From NCBI GenBank assembly GCA_026874595.1, contig CM049309.1, forward strand, positions 47,848,079 through 47,912,078: a stretch of DNA of 64,000 nucleotides, read 5' to 3'. This DNA is from Sipunculus nudus (Eukaryota; Annelida; Sipuncula; Golfingiida; Sipunculidae). The notes beneath the pieces were generated by a model. The model had not been told where the DNA came from. It ran no database searches and saw nothing but the letters and a program-made list of their open reading frames with translations. The position numbers were made by a program, and so were the translations under genes. Within the stretch, counting starts at the first letter, position 1; each line of letters begins with the position of its first letter. This document shows positions 49,906-60,680 of this stretch, in pieces.

Positions 49906-50824
49906 TATTACTGTGTTTAATTTATTCATAATCTCTGATTTTAGAAATTAAGACCATTATGGTAAGTTTGTCCTAGTAGAGACTACAATCGGAGTTTGTC
50001 CTAGTAGAAGCTCTGATCCAACTAGTACATTTATATATGATTGGGAGTTTTTCCTAGTAGAGATCACGATCGGAGTTTGTCCTAGTAGAGGCTGTGTTCG
50101 GAGTTTGTCCTAGTAGAATCGCCGATCCTACTAGTAGAAAGTCTGATCGGCGTTTCTCCTAGTAGAAAGTCCAATTGGACTTTGTCCTAGTAAGATCGAC
50201 GATTCTACTGGATCGGAGTTTGTCCTGTGACATATATGCATAACATGCAAGAAATTTGTCCCTTAGTTTTTCACATAATAAAATGCTCACAATACTGTCA
50301 AGTGGTAATGAAGGGGTATTTAAGGTGCAAAAACAAGAAAAGGACAGAAGGCTGTGCCACCTGTTTTCCACAGAAGACAAAGCTATCCAAGATCTTTGGT
50401 CAATTTGATTTTTGGACCAATCCGTCCATCCCTTATTGAGATAAAAATTAAGATTTTTTGGGATTTTTACCAAATACAGAAATATTCAAGGTCAAGGCCA
50501 CTCTCATAGGAAAGGTCATGTCCCCTATTTAAATATTCATCATCCAATAACCCATTTCTATGTATATGCATAATATAAAAGAAATCTGTCTGTGCAAGAT
50601 TTCTTGAGTTATTTAAGAATTTGTGTGATTTTCTCCAAAAATGAACAATTTCAAGGTCAATGTCACTCTCCTGGTAAAGGTCATGACCCTATTTTAAATA
50701 GGCTTTGTCCCCTCACCCTATCTATGGACATGTCAAGATTGGTAAAGTAATGTGAATTATGTTTTGGAGTTATCTAGCCTGAAAGAAATCTCTGCAGCGG
50801 CATTGGCATGACCGTGTCTAAACC

Positions 50825-51221
50825 AACCAAACCAAAAGAAGTATACGCTCATCGAGCAGCTACAGGTTGCTGCAGTCAAGACCTCAGCCCTGTGCGCTCC
50901 TTGAGCATGTTCTCTGAGCCAACAGTCGCAGTGCCACGCCAAGCCAAGCAAGGAGCCATAGGGGGCCCCCTCTTCTCTCCTGGGTTGAAGTCCTTATTAG
51001 AAAGCTACAGCACCCACAGCCACAAAGCCCAAAGCAACCCGCATTCCCTCCACCGATCCCAGCAGCGGAGACCCAGCCATGCCATTCGAGAGCCGAACTC
51101 GATCCTTGTGAACGACTTTACTTCAAGACGCAAAGCCCTTTTACTTGCGATTTCGGTCATTTGGACCGTTTTAACCAGTTTCCCGGTTGTGCAAGTTTAC
51201 AAGTTTTTTCATCATCGGCAC
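50825..51221. mobile_element. GC-rich 397 bp insert with 14 bp target-site duplication
   Basis: Flanked by ACCGTGTCTAAACC at 50811-50824 and 51222-51235, interrupting the Helitron-like 5' region whose intact order is GCCGCAG-(T)CATGACCGTG-ATAGTATCC. The insert is much richer in GC than its surroundings and, including its flanks, is open in one + frame (50808-51230, 140 residues). That frame is Ser/Arg/His-rich and ends in one hydrophobic stretch (ALLLAISVIWTVLTSFPVV). No inverted ends. On the minus strand it ends in a TTGGTTTGG-like tail, as after target-primed retroposition. A SINE or processed transcript is likely; its source is unknown. Confidence 0.7.
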
Positions 51222-51263
51222 CGTGTCTAAACCATAGTATCCCAATTTTGTCAAGGAATACAA

Positions 51264-52890
51264 AGAAGACTCTCTAAATCATTGAGTGTAAGTGGACTTT
51301 ATTAAATAAGGCCCTAAAAGAGGTCAATAACAGGGAAACTGTAATCAGAAACCATAATCAATTCAAATAAGTTACATTTTAAAATGTAATTGTTACTGAT
51401 TAACATATTGTTTAAGAGCACAGTAATAGTTAACAAATACACTGAAAAAGTAATCATAATAATAGATGATTACTACGATTATTTTTCATAATTAGGTTTT
51501 ACAATTATGCTGTTTATTTATATATTACTCGAAAGTTGAAATTTAAAGCAAAAAATATTGAATCCAAAAGGATATACATAAAATATTTTAATAAATGTCA
51601 ATACCATAATTAATATTCTTTTTTTTTTCTGTTACTTTCCTTTAATTCACAAACATAAGTTTTACATTTGCATGCAGTGTGTGTTTGTTTTGGTGTTTCA
51701 ATCATACCTAGATATCACATTTTGGATGCTGATTTTGCATGTCACATCATGTGTATATATGTTATGGTGTATCATTCACAATAATGAATATTGGTACGTT
51801 TCAGAATATGCATATATGGATTCACGATTGTGAAATATTATGTATATCTCCCAACAGTAATATACTATGTATCTCTACCTTAAGAGAATCTGTGCCTCTG
51901 TTTATCCATGTGTTAGTCACAAAGAACTAGATGGAGCTGGGTTGCTTACTTGCTCAGGCTGAGACCTGCATTGCCCAGTACTCTTATGTAATTAACACTG
52001 ATCAAGGTTTTGATTAACAATAGGCACATCTTGGCAAACACAGGCCCTGGGCCAGAACAGTCAGTTCAGCATGATTTGCCCATATGCTTAATGACTTGGT
52101 ATACTATATGACATGGGTAGTAACAGAAAATAATATACAATATTACTCTATTACTTTGCCCTCTGTTGCAATAACTATTACTATTACAGCACAACTTTTT
52201 GGTTCTATAACTATTACTATTAAATGAAAAAAAGCTGTCTGTCCACTGCTTTTTTTAAACACAAAAACATACTCTTGGCATCATTTTCGTACAAGAAAAC
52301 AGTTGGCACAAGTTTTATCTCAACTGCTAAAATTGAGTTAATTCCATCACAATTCATTCACTCAATCCATCACAAACAGTTGTGTTTCATTCCCAGGGAT
52401 TGTTTTACCTAAGAATGCACCATGAACCAGGGTTGGTTTTCTTCCGGAAGACATGTATTTCTTCCGAGTCAACCTGTATTCACATGAGGTTTAGAGGAAG
52501 TTTTCTGTATTTTTCAACTAGTTCTTACATAATTGTGTCACTCAGCATTGTTACTTTTGTATGATAGAGAATTACAGATTGATATACAACAATTTTCTCA
52601 TCTTGTACATCTTAACAGTCAAGTGCATATCTGCCAAAGTGCATGCAGTGCTGCATACTAACTCACTAACTAATGTAGAATCTAAATAGTATGCAAACTG
52701 CACTTCCTACAAAATATAACACAATTAATAGCTTTCTTGTGTATGACTTTACAATATCCTGTGTACTATTACACTATGATTAATTAGTGATTACCAGTTG
52801 AACTTATGATTATCACTCATTCAAATTTATGCATCTCTCCATGTAAGTTCTGTTGTTAATCACAGTGGAGTACAATCAGTACCTATCAGT
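51264..52890. other. Nothing recognised
   Basis: AT-rich sequence without a supportable exon or element. Confidence 0.5.
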
Positions 52891-53242
52891 GAGCCACTAT
52901 AGAACGCGGGCTACCAACGAGACAAGATATCAACTGGGGCGAGTTTTGTTCATTTATATCTGCGATTGAAGCGCCATCTACCGTGAAAATGGGGAACCAT
53001 TTACTATTTGAACAGGAGAATTAAGCTTAAGGTGGGGGCTCTGCCCCCACACCCCTATTCAGGCCGGGAACCCGGCCAAGGTTCCCCGGACCCCTCCTCC
53101 TCTAATATAATAGACTCCAGTTATAAGCAAAAGTAAATACGGGAATCCTCAGGAAAATAATATGTATCGGCATTTATTATGCAACACCTGTTGTGCATAA
53201 GGTTCCGGCGGTAGGTTGCAGCCCGGATTCTATAGTTCTGCC
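52891..53242. mobile_element. 352 bp MITE with 8-9 bp target duplication
   Basis: Flanks CCTATCAGT (52882-52890) and CCTATCAGT (53243-53251) are identical. Subterminal inverted repeats ACTATAGAACGCGGGC and its counterpart GCCCGGATTCTATAGTT oppose each other. Inside are a GGGGGCTCTGCCCCC palindrome and GCCGGGAACCCGGC. No coding frame. Size and duplication suggest a hAT- or Mutator-like non-autonomous element. Confidence 0.78.
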
Positions 53243-53251
53243 CCTATCAGT

Positions 53252-54525
53252 AATCTACATTTAAATTACCTAAGAAGCCTGCAATAGCAAAACACCAATT
53301 TTGCAGCTCTGCAAACACAGTCTATTCCTAAGCTTGTTGTGAATTATACCAAAACTAGAAAATACCCTTTCAATTGAGACAGAGGATGCACAAGCTGTTT
53401 GTAAAGATACCAGGAGATCAACAAATCCCTTTGGAAGATGAGTTTTATACAGTCATTTCCACCAAAGAGCTGGATGCAAACCTTTATATTTGCAAATAAG
53501 ATGGATCAGATTATGTTTAAAGAGGAAATAAAGCTGAAAATTTATTGTTTTATTTATTCTCACATGAAATTTGAAATTTTCTTCCGGAAGAAATGGAGGG
53601 AACTATTTCTTTCAAGCTCAAAGTTTCCGGAAGTTTCAATGGAAGAAACCACCTCTTGGAAGAAATTGCCAACCCTGCCATGAACCATATCAACCTGGTC
53701 ATTACGAAATGATTGCCAGTTGTCATCCTGGTTATGAGGTCAAACAGTTACTATTTCAGCCTGTGAACCTGGACCAGGCTTGTCCATAAATTCCTACTCT
53801 GGATATCAGTGGGCCAAACTGTTCAAATGAGAAACTAAAAACTAGTATTGGGAGTCACCTCCTTGATCATAATCTATCATAAACAGTACATCTTAAACCG
53901 ATGATTGATTAGCAGTCGTTTTTGAGAAGTGTTGGGAATCAAGTGCAATTTCATGATCAGTAAAAATTGGTTGACATCTAGGAGTATGACAATTGACATA
54001 ACTGATTAAATATAGACCTGTAAATCCCCATTTGATATGTAGGCCTACATGCTACCTATATAACCATACAGTGTACGTGTGTATATATAATAAACTTAGG
54101 CGTGAATCTTTTAGTATTAAAGCACAGACTGCTCTAAAATTTGTTTAAATAAATTTTGTGAAAGCATACCTTCTTTCTTTATAAGGCATTACCTTGGTGA
54201 AAGATTCATTATGGCAATGCAAGATAGGTCATCAGCTTGTCTGCATTAGACGACCAATCACCGATTATTATCGATCATCAGTCCAAACACTACTAAAAGC
54301 CCAATGAGACTCCTAATTTTCAACAACAAATACAGCATATTTTCAATTTCATAACCATTATATTAATAATTTTCTTTCACATTTTGAAAGTGACAGGTCT
54401 ATGAGTGATCATGTGATGGCACACTGCTGACGAGTATGACCTGTAATAATGAACTCATCACAAACGAATTTTTCAATCTAAGAGAATGGTATTCTTTCAT
54501 CCAAACTGCCAATGATTCATGTCAA
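53252..54525. other. Nothing recognised
   Basis: Short frames only; contains several CTTCCGGAAG palindromes (52441, 53581, 53625) of unknown meaning. Confidence 0.4.
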
Positions 54526-56430
54526 AGTTTGGGGCAGGTACTTGTACCTGTACCTAGGTACACCATTGAGAGTACCTGTACCTTTCTGTCATGAGTAGGA
54601 AGTACCTGTACCTGTAACTAAAGTACCTGTACCTGGTATAAAGTACTCCAGGTACATGTATAATACTGGAAATGGACATCAGATTTGGGTTAAGTATATG
54701 TACATAGCTGGCATCCCTATCAAGACAGTCACCTAACCGTGGCATGGGTTATTACCAATCTATAATTCAGGGTTGGGTTTTAGGCTGCCGAAAACAGGTT
54801 TTAGGCATGGCAGTGCCCAAACCTGCCTTAAACTGCTGTTAACTGCCTAAAAGCTAAATAACCCTTACATATGACATGCAGTTGAAACAAGTTTTATTGT
54901 TACAGAGCTAAATACACTAAAACAGGTTCAACAAATTAAAAGTGAGGAACTCTTCATTCAAACCAAAAATTAAACCATCATAAGAAAAATGAGCAACAAA
55001 TGATAACAACACTACTTGTCCAAAAGAACACAGTTCTCTGTCAGTTTCAGTTTGTTTCACAAATCATGTCCTGAGGTGTCCCACCTCTGCATGCCATTAT
55101 GTAATTATGTTACTGATATACTTACACAGGTAATCTCAAGTGTAAACATACAGCACTATCATCAATGAAAGAATGACCACACTGTAAGCTTTTAACAGGG
55201 TACTGTGGTTGGGAATATTTTCAGGAGGGGTTAAATTTTGAAATATGTGAAAGATGAGTTATCCCGGAAAAAAAATTAGGCTGACTCAAGAACAGTTTCC
55301 AGCACAGAGGCTCTTATTGCATCATCCTAGTCATGTAAAACTATGGAAGTTCACATAAATCTCTATTAGAAAACAGTAGTGTGAAATGACCACAGTGGGT
55401 CTTATGATTAAATCACACTGATAAATAGTAATCAATCTAATCAAGCACGGCTTCCTCCTCTGATACCCATCCTTAGTATATGGCTACTGGAGGCTCTATT
55501 ACATCATACCAGGTAGCAGGGATTTCATCAGGAAACCCATAAGATCATGATAAAGATATTAACTTGGCCTGTGAAACCATGTGCCATACAAACATGGTCT
55601 CCTCCTCAGAAACCTATACAGGCTCTTAAAATACTGAAAGATTCCAGTCAATTGGAAATTATGCAGTAGTAATACCTGAAACCTTCCCAGAGCCTAGTAA
55701 AGCCTTGTGACTTCAGCATCCCAACCAACAAATTTAAATGAAAATAAGTTTTAGGCACTTTAGTGCCTAAAACCTATTTAAGCGGGGCAGTTTTTACCAG
55801 ATTATAACCTATGGTTAAAACCTTCCTGCAAAAAAACTTGCCAAACCTGCCAATCTTTAATCCCAGCAGCCTCTGAAGTTGACAGGGCTGACTGGGCTGG
55901 CAAGCTGGTCTACCAGTACCACCAGCCTGAAAAGAGGAAGTTCACAGTAGCAATTCCAGCACACAGTAAATTGTAACCAGCAAAGCACATGAATAGGGTT
56001 TGCCAACATGCCCAATGTATAGATACTTGTTGTCTAGTATTCATAGAACCCTGGCGAAGAGTAAATGAAGAAATGAAGAAAATACAGATTATGTCAATGA
56101 ACTCTCAACATCCGCCAAAAAAAAAACTTTTTAATTGACAGAAAAACACTCCCCTGATCAAGCACTTAGTTCAGTTGCTGTTTTTCTCAAAACTTTCCCC
56201 AGGTGATTTTCTGTAATTAACATGTTTATTTTTCCTAATACAGACATAAGATTCATGATATTTTAGTATATGAATGAAAGTTTAATATTTCTTTATTAAT
56301 AGCTTTGTAAAATTTTATCAGCTTTGTATGTTTATCCCTTTCATTAAAGGCTTTCCTGTATATTTGTGATTCCTTTATTGAGATGTACCTACCGGTAGGT
56401 ACTGTCACATGTACCTGACCCCAACCCTGA
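54526..56430. mobile_element. Composite repeat with GTACCTGTACC satellite and TTTTAGGC arms
   Basis: The left GTTTGGGGCAGGTAC and right GTACCTGACCCCAACCCTG oppose each other. The left end carries at least six GTACCTGTACC-type words (54536-54660). An inner segment starts CAGGGTTGGGTTTTAGGC (54769) and has TTTTAGGCACTTTAGTGCCT and AAAACC palindromes near 55749. Boundaries are approximate. No transposase frame. Confidence 0.45.
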
Positions 56431-59400
56431 TCGGGGCCTGCTTCATGTTAAAACTAGACAATTAATTTAAAGCCAGCTATTCACTTACCCTTTCTATCTA
56501 CAATTTATGTGATTTCTGGCTTACTGTACTCTCCATACGTTTTAATGTTGAAGAGAGTCAAATAGTAAATATCAGCGCCAAAATTGATAAGGCTTCAATA
56601 TATATGAAACAGATCTTTGAAAATGCATATGCTAGTGTGAGAAAAATCTGTCAAGCAGTTGTGAAGTTAAAGAGCTTCAAGCACTCATGAGTCATTAAAT
56701 GCTTTAGTCTTTGGGTGTTAATCACCAAAAATGGACCTATTCAAGAAAGATAATGGGCAGTTTGGGCACCAAAAAAACAGAAATGACTGCAGCCAACGAC
56801 ACCAGTCTTGAGTAAAATATCAAGTAATCCTTGGTCTAGGTTTAGGCACCTGTATGACTGAGGGAGGAAACAGCAATGACTCCATATTAATCATTATTAA
56901 TGAGGCTTCATTATGTTAATCATATCTACAAAGATGCATAATATGACAGAAATTCATCCAGCAGAATTACTGGAGTTAAATAATAGCTGCTGTTAACCAT
57001 CAGTAATGAAGAAGCTAAACTGGGCAAACACAGAATGACATGTAGGTGGCAGCACAAGTGCTCTATACATGATACAACTGTCTGAGAACTTTAAATAATC
57101 TTTTTGGATGCTATATTCTAGGACAATCCTCAATTTTTGTGCCACAATTCTTTTGTACAAGATACAACTATCCAATATATGCGAACATGTACACTTTTGA
57201 GGACAATCCAAGCAAGGTCTTGTGAGACTGTAGGAGAATAGAGAACAGATAATGCAAGGATGGACACCACAAGCAGACCAAAGGTCAGAGGTCAAGCAAA
57301 ATGAGGACTTCAGTTCACCTAAAACCCTATTAAGAAGACATTCTGGAAAACTATTTAGTGGTTCACTAGTTACTGACAGAAATGATAAATATATTTTGAT
57401 TGCAGTAACAGAACATGCATTAGAAAAATAGCAATGGTGCAATCTTTCTTTCCACTCTTATGCTCCACTTATTATTGAAACTGGTTAAAGGATGTCACTT
57501 AAGGTTATTGTATAACAGTGTTGCAGAGGCAATTACAGAAATCACACCAAAAAAAATGCTTATTTCTTTGTAAAACTGCTATACAGCCTATATATAAATA
57601 TATATATATATATGTATGTATGTATGTATGTATATCAGGCATGCATAATTTGCGCGTTAAAAACCAGTTCAGGTTACACAAACCTAAACTGGCACGAAAA
57701 AATGTTTGTTCACGTAATATATCTATAGATGAAATAAAGAGTTATTGAATCTATTAAAAAGGTGAAGCAAAGTAACTTTCCAGGAAGGGTTAGTCTCTGA
57801 GAAATAATTGGCGATACGTCAGGTTTATCTCTCAACATATCAGAGTGGGCAGCCACTCATTTGCCCTCAACAACTGCAAAAGATCATGATGTAGCATGCA
57901 TGCATGCTTTATATAATGTCAACTGGATAAATAAAGTGATCATAACATCAGTGTATTGTTAAAAAATAAGAAAATGTAATTCAAGTCCTGTCATTGTACA
58001 ATATTAAGCTGCAAATAAAGCAGGGTTAGTTTTACATAAGAAGTACAGCAACACTCAGCAGGTATGGAATTTGACATCACAGTTATGAATATGCTATTAG
58101 TATTTCCCCTGGTGTTAAAAAATGTAGCCATCGGAAAATGAATGATCACCACATGTTGCCGCAAAATTTGCACTTAACTGATCACCAATGTTCATTTTAA
58201 CTCAGACCAGAGCACGAACGTTGGTTCAGGTGACAGAACAAATATGGGTACACATGAACCTGAATTGGTAGCCACAGTGACCACATGTCATGTCATTGGT
58301 TCATTTCAATTCATTTGCATAGCCAGAGATGGCACTTCTTCCTTATATTGCCAACTAGCGACAATGCATACAAGCAGGCCATTAATGAGGCCTTACAGTT
58401 AGAGCTATCACTTGCGGAGAACCACATTTATAGCCTGGAAGGAGCCGCTTATTTCTCTAGTGGAACGTTTTTAATATTTATCCACTTTCTATCAATTATA
58501 AACCCTGCGTAATGAAAAGCTGTTGTGCAGAACTGCGCTCTCAGCTAACAGACCCCCTCATGCATATGACCATCCACACACAGTTTTTATGTGGGCATAT
58601 TGGAATACTGGTTCTTGATGCAGGTGTACCAGGATTGATGTCACACTGCACATTTCTCAAAAAAAGCTGTGAATTTTAATCACAGGATGAAAGAGTCTAA
58701 ATGATTTATGCGTTTAATATTTAAATAATTCAACATTAAACAAAAAATGTGCTTGTTGATTTTAAGTTTCAAATTTTTATTCAAACACACACCATCTAGA
58801 AATCTAGACAAGTTAATTTAAAACATCATTCAAATTGTCAGTGTGGAACCAAGGAATTATCAACCCGGCAGTTTTAAGAAAAATGAAAGAGGAAAGAAAG
58901 GTTTACAGTGTAATTTAAGGGTCAGGGTGCCTAAAATATAGTTTGTTTACCAGAAAGTAATTTTCATTTTTATCTCCTATGTTCTTTTTAAACATTCTGA
59001 CAATGTATTTTTTTTATTTTTATATTTACACTTTGTTAAAACAGTAATGCAATCTTGGGCGTTCTATATTTGGTTTATTTTCCTTTAATAACTTAGCAAT
59101 ACGATTAGTAAGGGATTAACTGAATTATCATTAACATAGCAATAAAATAAGCTGAAATTCTTAGAAGTGTATTTAAGTTTCTTTTAAATTTACCAGACTT
59201 GACAGCCGATTTGATATGTTAACATAACACAACATCAATTCTCCTCTGCAAATGTCCCTTTTACTAGAGCATGCTCATTAGAATATAAGAATAAAGGTTT
59301 CATTCTTATCTTGATCTTTTAAAACATTTTCTAAAATGGGTTACACAATACCAGTGGGTTATGCAGTTAAGATTTTGCATAACCCATTTATGGGTTGACC

Positions 59401-60029
59401 AAAATATTTATATCTGCATGCCTGTATATATACTTTTATTCTTTTTGATGTTTATTCAGCCGTCATCAAAGCAGCTTCAGTCACAGTAAAAAAAAATATT
59501 TCAACAAAATTGCTGTTAATATACCGACCTGGGCATTGATTAATGGAAACATAAATAGGACCATCAATGTGGTATTAATGACAGAAATAATGCAGGATAA
59601 AAACATCTTTCACAGAAAACAATGGTAACATCTCAGTCGGTCAATATTCTTTCTGACTTACTGTGATGACAAAATACTGTGCTGTTTGGGTGTATTGCGA
59701 AATGACACATGTATCTTTAATGCCCAGTTCCATTAACCGGGTCAGCAGTAACATGAGCAATGTAATCTGGCGGGCAACACCCAGCTTATACAAGTTATGG
59801 ACATAATATTATTAATTAGTCATTCCTCGATTCCCACAATACACTGGCAACACCGCGACTGCATGAAATACAAATATCCAATGCCAGCAAGAGTTAAATT
59901 TCACAAACCTCCAATGACACTGATTTATACCCGAAGTGAATGCCACTCAATTTCAAAGGATCTATCACTTAGCCTAAATTCACTAACATAACCAGCTGCT
60001 CATGGTGTTTATGATGAAATCTTGAGAAA
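56431..60029. other. Nothing recognised apart from simple repeats
   Basis: A TA/TATG microsatellite at about 57592-57633, a 12 bp stem around CCAGTTCAGGTT (57663-57691), and a DR1 word at 57282-57294. A 149-codon minus-strand frame at 57442-56993 has no recognisable similarity. Confidence 0.45.
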
Positions 60030-60680
60030 GATGCCATGTTCGGGTCAATTGTTCCGGGCTCCGTCTCAATTATGTGCCTCGGAAGTTCTGATGTTTTTGT
60101 AACAAATTTTTAAACACGACATGTCAGGCCATTAGGTGGAAATAAATGATAATGTTTTCGTTTAGTCTAAGCTTTGGTGGTTTGTGTGAACTGCTGTTTT
60201 GATACGCACCTTCACTGGGGCTTTTTGAACGAGAAGATTTCGGGGCATCAAGTCGTAACTCCTACGAAACCACTTGCCATATTGAAAGTAGTGCCAGGTT
60301 TAAAGGACGCGGACTAATTTAAAATAAAATACCCAAAATAATTATTATACTTTTATCGCTTCAAACTAATAAAATTATTAGTTTAAAAGAGCGAATGATT
60401 CTTAGAACAAAAGAAAGCGTTTAGATAGTTTCCATCGTGATAACATTAGGGACTACATTTATGAGTGGAATAATATCCTGTCTGTGTTATATGGTCGTAA
60501 ACATCAACAGGGTCACGTGTACTTGGTCAACGAACGTGAACCAGTACACGTTGGTGTTGCTGCCGATCAATCAAGCTCTGGGCAATCGCAAACCGTGGAA
60601 TCATCTTGTCCCAGATTATAATATTCAAACATAAGTTTTTTTTTAAATCAATCGACTTACACATGTCGCTCGTAAATAGA
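60030..60680. promoter_or_regulatory. CpG-enriched patch, candidate promoter and 5' non-coding exon region
   Basis: Roughly 25-30 CpG dinucleotides occur in 650 bases, far denser than the surrounding AT-rich DNA. A CACGTG E-box lies at 60514-60519 within an imperfect inverted repeat (60515-60551). On the minus strand a good donor, GTGAAG|GTGCGT, ends a possible exon at 60210, which could be the 5' non-coding exon of the 38410-43161 gene. No initiator or TATA box is certain. Confidence 0.4.

Larger units (their letters stand above)
47962..50232. mobile_element. 2.27 kb DNA transposon with long terminal inverted repeats made of sub-repeats
   Basis: The ends TGTCACAGGACAAACTCCG and its reverse complement are near-perfect inverted repeats for about 78 bases, and weaker for about 270. 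The arms are arrays of ~30 bp CTACTAGGACAAACTCTGAT units with orientation flips. The flanks join to the Helitron-like consensus CTATGTATATGCATAA with TA shared, so a TA duplication is likely. No transposase frame; the interior holds other repeats (48289, 48898-49312, 49495-49905). Confidence 0.8.
47727..51263 (-). mobile_element. Helitron-like element (minus orientation) carrying two nested insertions
   Basis: The 5' end at 51263 reads, on the minus strand, TTGTATTCCTTGACAAAATT then GGGATACTATGG, a degenerate match to the left end at 14031. The 3' end at 47727 reads GTGCCAAGAAATTCTTG, matching GTGCCAAGAAATGTCTAG, preceded by the same GGGGCCTA-TTAAGGGGGG block. Core words (AGGCTTTGTCCCC, GGTCATGACC, GATCTTTGG-CAATTTGATT) occur in the expected order. 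It is split by 47962-50232 and 50825-51221. Confidence 0.72.

Noticed and set aside
56993-57442. 149-codon minus-strand frame rich in Cys and Ser
   Set aside because: No recognisable domain, AT-rich context, and it overlaps a DR1-bearing repeat fragment; a chance frame is more likely.
57663-57691. Hairpin CCAGTTCAGGTT as a microRNA precursor
   Set aside because: The stem is only 12 bp with a 5-base loop, too short for a pre-miRNA.
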